Below, piece by piece: positions 1 to 7,058 of a stretch of 31,836 nt of DNA (position 1 is its first letter; each line of letters begins with the position of its first letter). The notes under the pieces were generated by a model. The model saw only the letters and a list, made by a program, of their open reading frames with translations, did no database searches and was not told where the DNA came from. Source of the DNA: Kitasatospora phosalacinea (GTDB lineage Bacteria; Actinomycetota; Actinomycetes; Streptomycetales; Streptomycetaceae); NCBI RefSeq assembly GCF_000716545.1, contig NZ_JNWZ01000081.1, positions 1 through 31,836 on the forward strand, given 5' to 3'. A program made the position numbers and the translations under genes.

Positions 1-174
1 GGGCGGGAGCGGGGGCGGGTGAACTCCCCTCCGGGTGGCGGTTGTTGAGGAGGCCGCGCCCGGGTGCGGGTGGGCCGTTGGCGGTCGGCGGTCGGTGGGT
101 AGGGGTGAAGGAGCGGGCCGGCTGTCTCCGGCCCGCCTCCCGGGTGCGTGTCGAGGTCCGCGCCGACGGCCTGT

Positions 175-192
175 TGGGAGAGCGCTCTCCCA
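175..192. promoter_or_regulatory. Perfect 18-bp palindromic operator upstream of the GH55 gene
   Basis: The sequence TGGGAGAGCGCTCTCCCA is a perfect palindrome with a central CG, the usual shape of a LacI-family operator. It resembles the cellobiose-responsive CebR/CelR box (TGGGAGCGCTCCCA) with two extra base pairs in each half. It lies upstream of the -35-like element at 209. The 14-bp core recurs at 354-367, nearer the start codon. The repressor is not identified, and the LacI gene at the right end of the window seems to use a different motif. Confidence 0.7.
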
Positions 193-208
193 GGGCGATC
201 CAGGGAAA

Positions 209-238
209 TTGAGATGTCGGCGTCAGGGGCTCTACTTT
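209..238 (+). promoter_or_regulatory. Putative housekeeping promoter of the GH55 gene
   Basis: TTGAGA (209-214) and TACTTT (233-238) are separated by 18 bp, which fits an HrdB-type promoter. The predicted transcript would start near 245 and carry a leader of about 170 nt containing the second palindrome (354-367). This is read from sequence only. Confidence 0.45.
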
Positions 239-353
239 TCTCTCGCCATGAACTAACCTGATGCGGCGGCGTTTCCTCCAGGTGAAGCCGAGGTTTCAAG
301 TCGTCCCCACGTACGGCTTGACGCCCGGTGTCTCCTGCCCCGACACTCCGCCA

Positions 354-367
354 GGAGAGCGCTCTCC
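354..367. promoter_or_regulatory. Second palindromic operator (GGAGAGCGCTCTCC) before the GH55 start
   Basis: A 14-bp perfect palindrome identical to the core of the palindrome at 175-192. The centres are 177 bp apart, and the predicted promoter (209-238) lies between them. This layout would suit a repressor that binds both sites and loops the DNA, or one that acts as a roadblock. Confidence 0.65.
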
Positions 368-417
368 AGCGTTTCCCACCCCCACCCCACCCCACCCCAC
401 TGCTCACAGGAGGAGCC

Positions 418-3027
418 ATGCGGCTCGCCCCTCCCCCTTCCGGCGCCCCCATGCGCCGGATGCCTGCCGTACTCGCCGCCGCGGCCCTGGTCGCGGGTGC
501 TGTCATGACGATCCCGGGCACCGCGCAGGCCGCGGACTCGCTGATCTCCCAGGGCAAGACGGTCACCGCCTCGTCCGCCGAGAACGGTGGCACCCCGGCC
601 ACCGCCGCCGTCGACGGCGACCTCGGCACCCGCTGGTCCTCGGCGGCCTCCGACCAGCAGTGGCTGCAGGTCGACCTGGGCGCCGTCGCCGGCATCAGCA
701 AGGTCCAGCTGAACTGGGAGGCCGCCTACGGCAAGGCGTACCAGATCCAGACGTCCAACGACGGGACCACCTGGACGACGGTCTACTCCACCACCACCGG
801 CGCCGGCGGCACCGAGGTCCTGACCGTCTCCGGCTCCGGCCGCTACGTCCGGATGAACGGCATCACCCGCGGCACCGGATACGGCTACTCCCTCTGGGAG
901 TTCCAGGTCTTCGGCACCCTGGGCGGCACCCCCACCGGCAACCCGTCCACCCCCTCGGGTTCCACCTGCTCCACCGACAACGCCGCGCAGGGCAAGGCCG
1001 CCACCGCGTCCTCCACCGAGAACGGCGGCACCCCGGCGTCCTCCGCCGTGGACGGCAACACCGGTACCCGCTGGGCCTCGGCCGCCGCCGACCCGCAGTG
1101 GCTGCAGGTCGACCTCGGCTCGGTGCAGCAGCTGTGCAAGGTCGACCTCAAGTGGGAGGCCGCCTACGGCAAGGCGTACCAGATCCAGGCGTCCAGCGAC
1201 GGCACCACCTGGGCCACGATCTACTCCACCACCACCGGCGCCGGCGGCACCGAGACGCTCAACGTCTCCGGTTCCGGCCGCTACGTCCGGATGTACGGCA
1301 CCCAGCGCGCCACCACCTACGGCTACTCGCTGTGGGAGATGGGCGTGCACACCGGTGGCGGCGGCTCCACCACCCCGCCGGTGCAGGGCGGCGGCGACCT
1401 CGGCCCGAACGTGCTGGTCTTCGACCCGTCCACGCCGAACATCCAGGCCACCGTCGACTCCGTCTTCGCCAAGCAGGAGTCGAACCAGTTCGGCACCGAC
1501 CGCTACGCGCTGCTGTTCAAGCCGGGCACGTACAACAACATCAACGCCCAGATCGGCTTCTACACCTCGATCGCGGGCCTGGGCCTGAACCCGGACGACA
1601 CCACCTTCAACGGCGACGTCACCGTCGACGCGGGCTGGTTCAACGGCAACGCCACCCAGAACTTCTGGCGATCCGCCGAGAACCTGCACCTCAAGCCGGT
1701 CAGCGGCACCGACCGCTGGGCCGTCTCGCAGGCCGCGCCGTTCCGCCGGATGCACGTCGAGGGCGGCCTCAACCTCGCCCCGAACGGCTACGGCTGGGCC
1801 TCGGGCGGCTACATCGCCGACTCGAAGATCGACGGCCAGGTCGGCAACTACTCGCAGCAGCAGTGGTACACCCGCGACAGCTCCATCGGCGGGTTCTCCA
1901 ACGGCGTGTGGAACCAGACCTTCTCCGGCGTCCAGGGCGCCCCGGCCCAGGGCTTCCCGAACCCGCCGTACACCACGCTCGACACCACGCCGGTCTCGCA
2001 GGAGAAGCCGTTCCTGTACCTGGACGGCAACGACTACAAGGTGTTCGTGCCCGCCAAGCGCACCAACGCCCGCGGCACCTCCTGGGGCAGCGGCACCCCG
2101 CAGGGCAGCTCGCTGCCGCTCAGCCAGTTCTACGTGGTCAAGGCCGGCGCCACCGCCGCGAGCATCAACCAGGCGCTCGCGCAGGGCCTCAACCTGCTCT
2201 TCACCCCCGGCGTCTACCACGTCGACCAGTCCATCAACATCACCCGCCCGGACACCGTGGTGCTCGGCCTCGGCCTCGCCACCGTCATCCCGGACAACGG
2301 GGTGACCGCGGTCAAGGTCGCCGACGTCGACGGCGTCAAGGTCTCCGGCCTGCTGCTGGACGCCGGCACCGTCAACTCCCCGGCCCTGCTGCAGGTCGGC
2401 AACGCCACCCCCGGCGCCGGCCACGCGGCCGACCCGATCGTCATCCAGGACGTCTTCGTCCGGGTCGGCGGCGTCACCGCCGGCAAGGCCACCAACGGCA
2501 TGGTGATCAACAGCAACAACACCGTCGTCGACCACACCTGGATCTGGCGCGCCGACCACGGCGCGGGCGTCGGCTGGGACAGCAACCGTTCCGACTACGG
2601 CTTCGTCGTCGGCGGCAACGACGTCCTCGCCACCGGCCTGTTCGTCGAGCACTTCAACAAGTACGACGTGTGGTGGAAGGGCAACGGCGGCCGGACGATC
2701 TTCTTCCAGAACGAGAAGGCCTACGACGCCCCCAACCAGGCCGCGATCCAGAACGGCACCACCAAGGGCTACGCCGCCTACAAGGTCGAGAGCAACGTCA
2801 CCACCCACGAGGGCTGGGGCCTGGGCAGCTACTGCTACTTCAACGTCGACCCGACCATCGTGATGGACCACGGCTTCGAGGTCCCGGACACCGCGGGCGT
2901 CAAGCTGCACGACGTCCTGGTCAACTCGCTCGGCGGAAACGGCCAGTTCCTGCACGTGGTCAACAACACCGGCGCCGGCACCTCCGGCACCGGGACCGTC
3001 CCCTCCAACCTGGTCTCCTACCCGTAA
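418..3027 (+). CDS. Secreted F5/8C-F5/8C-GH55 beta-1,3-glucanase
   Basis: A predicted exported enzyme of 869 residues that should hydrolyse beta-1,3-glucan (laminarin, fungal wall glucan). The ATG at 418 is chosen because AGGAGG lies just upstream. Residues 1-37 form a signal peptide (MRRMP, a hydrophobic stretch, then AQA-A). Two similar F5/8 type C (discoidin, CBM32-like) domains follow at about 40-162 and 180-320, sharing 'WEAAYGKAYQIQ' and 'YGYSLWE'. From about 330 to the end is a two-part beta-helix region with 'FKPGTYNNINAQIGFY', 'RDSSIGG' and 'FFQNEKAYD'. From memory this closely resembles the GH55 exo-beta-1,3-glucanase of Streptomyces sp. SirexAA-E, and a Glu in the later part would be the catalytic acid. 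Databases often label such proteins coagulation factor 5/8 domain proteins. The module order (binding domains first) and the GH55 call are solid; the exact specificity is inference. Confidence 0.85.
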   Translation: MRLAPPPSGAPMRRMPAVLAAAALVAGAVMTIPGTAQAADSLISQGKTVTASSAENGGTPATAAVDGDLGTRWSSAASDQQWLQVDLGAVAGISKVQLNWEAAYGKAYQIQTSNDGTTWTTVYSTTTGAGGTEVLTVSGSGRYVRMNGITRGTGYGYSLWEFQVFGTLGGTPTGNPSTPSGSTCSTDNAAQGKAATASSTENGGTPASSAVDGNTGTRWASAAADPQWLQVDLGSVQQLCKVDLKWEAAYGKAYQIQASSDGTTWATIYSTTTGAGGTETLNVSGSGRYVRMYGTQRATTYGYSLWEMGVHTGGGGSTTPPVQGGGDLGPNVLVFDPSTPNIQATVDSVFAKQESNQFGTDRYALLFKPGTYNNINAQIGFYTSIAGLGLNPDDTTFNGDVTVDAGWFNGNATQNFWRSAENLHLKPVSGTDRWAVSQAAPFRRMHVEGGLNLAPNGYGWASGGYIADSKIDGQVGNYSQQQWYTRDSSIGGFSNGVWNQTFSGVQGAPAQGFPNPPYTTLDTTPVSQEKPFLYLDGNDYKVFVPAKRTNARGTSWGSGTPQGSSLPLSQFYVVKAGATAASINQALAQGLNLLFTPGVYHVDQSINITRPDTVVLGLGLATVIPDNGVTAVKVADVDGVKVSGLLLDAGTVNSPALLQVGNATPGAGHAADPIVIQDVFVRVGGVTAGKATNGMVINSNNTVVDHTWIWRADHGAGVGWDSNRSDYGFVVGGNDVLATGLFVEHFNKYDVWWKGNGGRTIFFQNEKAYDAPNQAAIQNGTTKGYAAYKVESNVTTHEGWGLGSYCYFNVDPTIVMDHGFEVPDTAGVKLHDVLVNSLGGNGQFLHVVNNTGAGTSGTGTVPSNLVSYP

Positions 3028-3059
3028 CGGCGGGTAGCCAGGGCAGGACCTGACACGCA

Positions 3060-3097
3060 GGCGGCCACCGTCCCCGGGCCGGGGGACGGTGGCCGCC
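3060..3097. terminator. Bidirectional hairpin between convergent genes
   Basis: Perfect 16-bp arms at 3060-3075 and 3082-3097 with a 6-nt loop. It lies between the stop of the GH55 gene and the stop of the downstream ABC-F gene (3104), which face each other. There is no clear U-tract, as is common in Streptomyces terminators. Confidence 0.8.
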
Positions 3098-3103
3098 GCC
3101 GTT

Positions 3104-4729
3104 TCAGGGCCGGGCGCCCAGCGCCAGCTCCCGGCCCCGCCAGCGGCGGCGCAGCCAGCGGTCGTGCCCCGCCACCACCACCGCCCCCGGGCCGCCCGCG
3201 CCGATCGCCTCCTCCAACTCGTCGCACAGCAGCGGCGAGAGGTGGTTGGTCGGCTCGTCCAGCAGCAGGAGCCGGGGCGGGCGCGCCACCAGCAGGGCCA
3301 GCGCCAGCCGGCGGCGCTGGCCCACCGACAGGGCGCCGACCGGGCGGTCCAGGTCCGCCGCCGCCAGCAGGCCCAGCGCCACCAGCGGCACCCGCTCCGC
3401 CCGCTCCGGGCCCAGCGCCAGCGCGTAGGTGGCGCGGGCGGTGCGGTCCGGGCGCGCGAACACGGTGTCCTGGGCCAGCAGGCCCACCGTCAGGCCGGGC
3501 CGCCGGTGCACCACCCCGCCCGCCGCAGGGCGACCGGCCAGCACCGCGAGCAGCGTCGACTTGCCCGTCCCGTTCCCGCCGGTCACCAACAGCCGCTCCC
3601 CGTCGGCCAGTTCCAGCGAGACCGGGGGCAGCCGGCCGGGGACGCCGACGCGCCGCAGGGCGAGCAGCGGGCCGGTCTCCCCTTCTTCCGCGCCCGCCAC
3701 CAGCGCGGGCGGGGCGAAACGCAGCGGGACGGGCGGCTCGGCGACCCGCGCCCGCTCCAGCTCCGCCAGCCGCCGGGACGCGTCGCGCACCCGGCGGGAG
3801 ACCTGCTGCTGCACCCGGCCCGCCCGGTGCCCGTACCCCATCTTCTCGTTGTCGGTGCGCCCCCGGTCCGGGGCCACCCGGTGCGCGGTCACCCCCGCCG
3901 AGTGCCGCAGCCGCTCCGACTCCTGCTGCTCCTCGGCGTACTGGCGCTCCCAGCGGCTCCGGGCGGCCCGCTTCGCGGACAGGTAGGAGAGGTAGCCGCC
4001 GCCGAACCGCACCGGCCCGTCCGCCGACGGGTCCAGGTCGACCAGGTCGGTGCAGACCGCCTCCAGGAACGCCCGGTCGTGGCTGGCGAGCACCACCGCG
4101 CCCGGCAGCGACGGCAGTTGGGCCTCCAGGAAGGCGGCCGCGGCGTCGTCCAGGTGGTTGGTCGGCTCGTCCAGCAGCACCGCCGACGGCCGGCGCACCA
4201 GCAGCGCCGCCAGCGCCAGCCGGCCGCGCTGGCCGCCGGAGAGCGAACCGAGGGTGCGCTCCGGCCCGAGACCGGACAGGCCCAGGCCGTCCAGCACCAG
4301 GGCGGCCCGGCGGTCGGCGTCCCAGGAACCGCGCTCCTCGGCCAGCTCCAGCCGCCGCCCGTACTCCTCCAACAGGCCGGGCAGGGCAGGGTGCCGCTCG
4401 GGCGAGGCGGCCAGCTCGGCACCCAGGCGCTCCAGTTCGGCGAGGTCCGTACGGGCCTCGCGCAGCGCCTCGTCCAGCACCGAGGAGATCGTCGCGGCGG
4501 CGTCGAACGGCAACTCCTGGTGCAGGAAACCGAGATCGGCGGGCCGGGTGACGCTCCCGGCATCGGGCTCGTCGACCCCGGCCAGCACCCGCAGCAGGGT
4601 GGACTTGCCGCAGCCGTTCTCGCCGATCAGGCCGATCCGGCGGCCCGGCGCGGCCGTCAGCGACAGGCCGTCCAGCACCCGGCGGCCACCCAGGACGCGG
4701 ACCACGTCCCGTGCCACCAGCGCCGTCAC
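3104..4729 (-). CDS. ABC-F ATPase, macrolide-resistance (TlrC/CarA-like) type
   Basis: A 541-residue soluble twin-ATPase with no membrane segment. ABC-F proteins bind the ribosomal E site and dislodge antibiotics or rescue stalled ribosomes. Two nucleotide-binding domains are seen: Walker A 'GENGCGKST', signature 'LSGGQ' and Walker B 'LLDEPTNHLDD', then a second set with 'GGNGTGKST', 'LSVGQ' and 'LLLDEPTNHL'. The linker holds 'TDNEKMGYG' and a helical arginine-rich segment as in actinomycete antibiotic-resistance ABC-F proteins (TlrC, CarA, OleB class). The GTG start at 4729 overlaps the upstream stop as GTGA, so the gene is translationally coupled to the other ABC-F gene. No biosynthetic gene cluster is visible beside it, so a producer self-resistance role is not supported here; intrinsic resistance or ribosome protection is more likely. 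Confidence 0.85.
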   Translation of the reverse strand: MTALVARDVVRVLGGRRVLDGLSLTAAPGRRIGLIGENGCGKSTLLRVLAGVDEPDAGSVTRPADLGFLHQELPFDAAATISSVLDEALREARTDLAELERLGAELAASPERHPALPGLLEEYGRRLELAEERGSWDADRRAALVLDGLGLSGLGPERTLGSLSGGQRGRLALAALLVRRPSAVLLDEPTNHLDDAAAAFLEAQLPSLPGAVVLASHDRAFLEAVCTDLVDLDPSADGPVRFGGGYLSYLSAKRAARSRWERQYAEEQQESERLRHSAGVTAHRVAPDRGRTDNEKMGYGHRAGRVQQQVSRRVRDASRRLAELERARVAEPPVPLRFAPPALVAGAEEGETGPLLALRRVGVPGRLPPVSLELADGERLLVTGGNGTGKSTLLAVLAGRPAAGGVVHRRPGLTVGLLAQDTVFARPDRTARATYALALGPERAERVPLVALGLLAAADLDRPVGALSVGQRRRLALALLVARPPRLLLLDEPTNHLSPLLCDELEEAIGAGGPGAVVVAGHDRWLRRRWRGRELALGARP

Positions 4730-6351
4730 GCCGCCACCTCCGTCAACCGGCCGTCCGCCAGCAGCAGCCGGCGCCCCACCCCGATGCCCGCCAGGAACCG
4801 CTCGTCGTGGCTGACCACCACGAACGCGCCCCGGTACGCGTTCAACGCGCTCTCCAACTGGCCCACACCCACCAGGTCCAGGTTGTTGGTCGGCTCGTCC
4901 AGCAGCAGCAACCGCGGCGCGGGCTCCGCGCACAGCACGCACGCCAGCGTCGCCCGCAGGCGCTCGCCGCCCGACAGCACCCGCACCGGCAGGTGCGCCC
5001 CCGCGCCCCGGAACAGGAACCGGGCCAGCAGGTTCATCCGCTCCGCCTCCGGCCGCTCCGGCGCGAACCGGGCGAAGTTCTCCGCCACCGACAGGCCGTC
5101 GTCCAGCAGGTCCAGGCGCTGCGACAGGTATGCCACCCGGCCCTCGCCGCGCCGCAACTCCCCGCCCAGCGGCGGCAGATCACCACTGACCAGCCGCATC
5201 AAGGTGGTCTTCCCGGCGCCGTTCGGCCCGGTCAGCGCGATCCGCTCCGGGCCCCGAACGATCAGGTCCACCCCGTCCGGCCCGAACACCTCCGCACCGC
5301 CCAACTCGGCCCGCAGGCCCGCGCCGTGGAACAGCGTCCGCCCCGCCGGCACCTGGGTGTCCGGCAGCTCCAGACTCAGCCGCTGCTCCTCGCGCACCGC
5401 CCGACCCGCCTCGTCCAGCCTGGCCCGCGCCTCGTCCACCCGCGCCGCGTGCACCTGGCCGGAGCGGCCCGCGGACTCCTGCGCGCCGCGCTTCATGGTG
5501 CCCGCGAAGATCTTCGGCAGGCCGGCGCTCTTCAGGTTCCGCGCCGCGTTGCCCGCCCGCCGCTCGGCCCGCTCCCGGGCCTGCTGCAGCTCCCGCTTCT
5601 CCCGCTTCAGGCGCTGCTCGGCACTGCGGACGTTGCGCTCCGCGACCTCCCGCTCGGCCCGCACCGCCTCCTGGTACGCGGTGAAGTCGCCGCCGTACAG
5701 CCGCAGTTCACCGCCGTCCAGCTCGGCGATCCGGTCCATCCGGTCCAGCAGCGCGCGGTCGTGGCTGACCAGCAGGAGGGAGCCGCGGAACTCGGTGAGG
5801 ACGTCGTACAACCGGTGCCGGGCGGCGAGGTCCAGGTTGTTGGTCGGCTCGTCCAGCAGCAACACGCTCGGGCGGCGCAGCAGTTGGGCCGCCAGGCCGA
5901 GCGAGACCACCTGGCCGCCGCTGAGCGTGCCCAGCCGGCGGTCCAGCGCCAGGCCGCCCAGGCCCAGCCGGTCGAGCTGGGCGCGGGTGCGCTCCTCGAC
6001 GTCCCAGTCGTCGCCGATCACCGCGAAGTGCTCCTCCGCGACGTCGCCCGACTCGACGGCGTCCAGCGCCCGGATCACCGCGTCGACGCCCAGCACCCGC
6101 GCGACCGTCAGGTCCGCCGCCAGCGGCAGCGTCTGCGGCAGGTACCCGAGCGTGCCGGAGACGGTCAACGACCCGGCGCTGGGCTTGAGTTCACCGGCGA
6201 TCAGCCGCAGCAGGGTCGACTTGCCGGAGCCGTTCGGCGCGACCAGGCCGGTGCGGCCCGGCGGCACGCTGAACGACAGGTCGTGGAAGACCGGAGTGTC
6301 GTCCGGCCAGGAGAAGGACAGGTGGGAGCAGACGACGGCGACGTCGGACAC
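4726..6351 (-). CDS. ABC-F ATPase, first gene of a tandem pair
   Basis: Also 541 residues, but clearly a different ABC-F lineage from its partner. Domain 1 has Walker A 'APNGSGKST', signature 'LSGGQ' and 'LLLDEPTNNLDL', then 'VSHDRALL'. A charged coiled-coil linker around 230-300 ('RLKREKRELQQARERAERR') includes 'LPKIFAGTMKRGAQ'. Domain 2 has 'GPNGAGKTT', 'LSGGE' and 'LLLDEPTNNLDL'. Both ATPase sites look intact. I chose the GTG at 6351 because the ATPase domain begins about 10 residues later; an ATG far upstream (6495) would add about 48 low-complexity residues and is less likely. It is followed by the second ABC-F gene with a 4-bp overlap. The leader before this gene is long and structured, which suits antibiotic-induced attenuation, but that is inference. 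Confidence 0.85.
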   Translation of the reverse strand: MSDVAVVCSHLSFSWPDDTPVFHDLSFSVPPGRTGLVAPNGSGKSTLLRLIAGELKPSAGSLTVSGTLGYLPQTLPLAADLTVARVLGVDAVIRALDAVESGDVAEEHFAVIGDDWDVEERTRAQLDRLGLGGLALDRRLGTLSGGQVVSLGLAAQLLRRPSVLLLDEPTNNLDLAARHRLYDVLTEFRGSLLLVSHDRALLDRMDRIAELDGGELRLYGGDFTAYQEAVRAEREVAERNVRSAEQRLKREKRELQQARERAERRAGNAARNLKSAGLPKIFAGTMKRGAQESAGRSGQVHAARVDEARARLDEAGRAVREEQRLSLELPDTQVPAGRTLFHGAGLRAELGGAEVFGPDGVDLIVRGPERIALTGPNGAGKTTLMRLVSGDLPPLGGELRRGEGRVAYLSQRLDLLDDGLSVAENFARFAPERPEAERMNLLARFLFRGAGAHLPVRVLSGGERLRATLACVLCAEPAPRLLLLDEPTNNLDLVGVGQLESALNAYRGAFVVVSHDERFLAGIGVGRRLLLADGRLTEVAA

Positions 6352-6478
6352 GGTGAGACCTCGAACGGTGCGAGGGCAGCGGGGGAATGGTGAACTGCCG
6401 CTGCCCGGAAGGGAAGTGGAAAAGGGGACGACGAAACGGACCACTCCCGCGGCGCTCCTGCGCGCCGACCGGTGGCCG

Positions 6479-6514
6479 TCAGGACCGGGTCTCACCCGGA
6501 GATGTCGTCGTCAC
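6479..6514 (-). other. Possible leader peptide upstream of the ABC-F pair
   Basis: A GTG-started 11-codon reading frame (MTTTSPGETRS) lies about 130 nt before the first ABC-F start, inside the putative leader. ABC-F resistance genes often have short attenuator peptides. The ribosome binding site is weak (GAAGAGGGA, rather far upstream), so this may be chance. Confidence 0.2.
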
Positions 6515-6594
6515 CCGCCACAGCTGTCCCTCTTCCGTACCTCGCGTGCGCACCCGCCGGTGCCCCGCGTTGCGCACCCGTTGCGCCGTTTCCG

Positions 6595-6600
6595 ACTGTA
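6595..6600 (-). promoter_or_regulatory. Possible -10 element for the ABC-F pair
   Basis: On the minus strand TGTTACAGT contains a TACAGT hexamer in an otherwise GC-rich region. No good -35 box is seen. If real, it gives a leader of about 235 nt. Confidence 0.3.
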
Positions 6601-6674
6601 ACAGGCCGCCCGACACGACCACCGGACGCACCGGCGGGGCGGGTTCGGGCCGAGGGGGCGGGAGCGCGCGAAGG

Positions 6675-6719
6675 GCCGGGCACCGCGCCCGGTGCAGGGG
6701 GAGGGGCGCGGTGCCCGGC
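6675..6719. repeat. Large hairpin (16-bp perfect arms) in the ABC-F/sigma intergenic region
   Basis: Arms 6675-6690 (GCCGGGCACCGCGCCC) and 6704-6719 are perfect inverted repeats with a 13-nt loop. It could end transcription arriving from either direction or insulate the two divergent genes. There is no U-tract. The 707-bp region 6352-7058 otherwise contains no convincing gene. Confidence 0.7.
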
Positions 6720-6946
6720 GGTGCCCCGCCGGGCCGGGTGGGGGCGCCGGGGCGGCGCCCGGGCCGACGGGGACGGAGGCGGACGGGTGGTGGGGGCCAC
6801 CCGGCCGCCGGGCTCAGCCGGGGGAGCGGGCGCGACGGCCGGCGGCCGACCCCGTACCGGGACGGCGGCGTCCTCGTGCCATGCTGTGCCTCCTCCTCCC
6901 GCTCCCCGGTGGTGCGTGCGTGCGTACCGGAGACCCCGCCGGACGC

Positions 6947-6995
6947 GCCCGCCAACAGAAATCCCGCCACGGGCCGGAAGTTTCTGTTGGCGGGC
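6947..6995. repeat. Inverted repeat with 15-bp perfect arms upstream of the sigma-GH128 gene
   Basis: Arms GCCCGCCAACAGAAA (6947-6961) and its exact complement (6981-6995) flank a 19-nt spacer. The inner ends carry AGAAA/TTTCT, unusual AT content for this region. The repeat ends 64 bp before the start codon at 7059. It may be a paired operator or an mRNA leader hairpin. Confidence 0.7.
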
Positions 6996-7009
6996 ACCCC
7001 CGCGGACGG

Positions 7010-7025
7010 TCTCCGTGGACGGAGA
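7010..7025. promoter_or_regulatory. Small palindrome in the leader of the sigma-GH128 gene
   Basis: TCTCCGT (7010-7016) and ACGGAGA (7019-7025) form a perfect 7-bp inverted repeat with a 2-nt spacer, about 20 bp before the GGAGG ribosome binding site. It could hinder translation or bind a protein. Confidence 0.4.
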
Positions 7026-7058
7026 ACGCCGCCCGCACCCACGTGGAGGAACGCACCC

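Noticed and set aside
253..2955. Long open frame on the minus strand opposite the GH55 gene (and a third one on plus)
   Set aside because: Composition is Gly/Ala/Val/Arg-rich without any domain. It is the GC-bias shadow of the real gene, which has a signal peptide, binding domains and a ribosome binding site.
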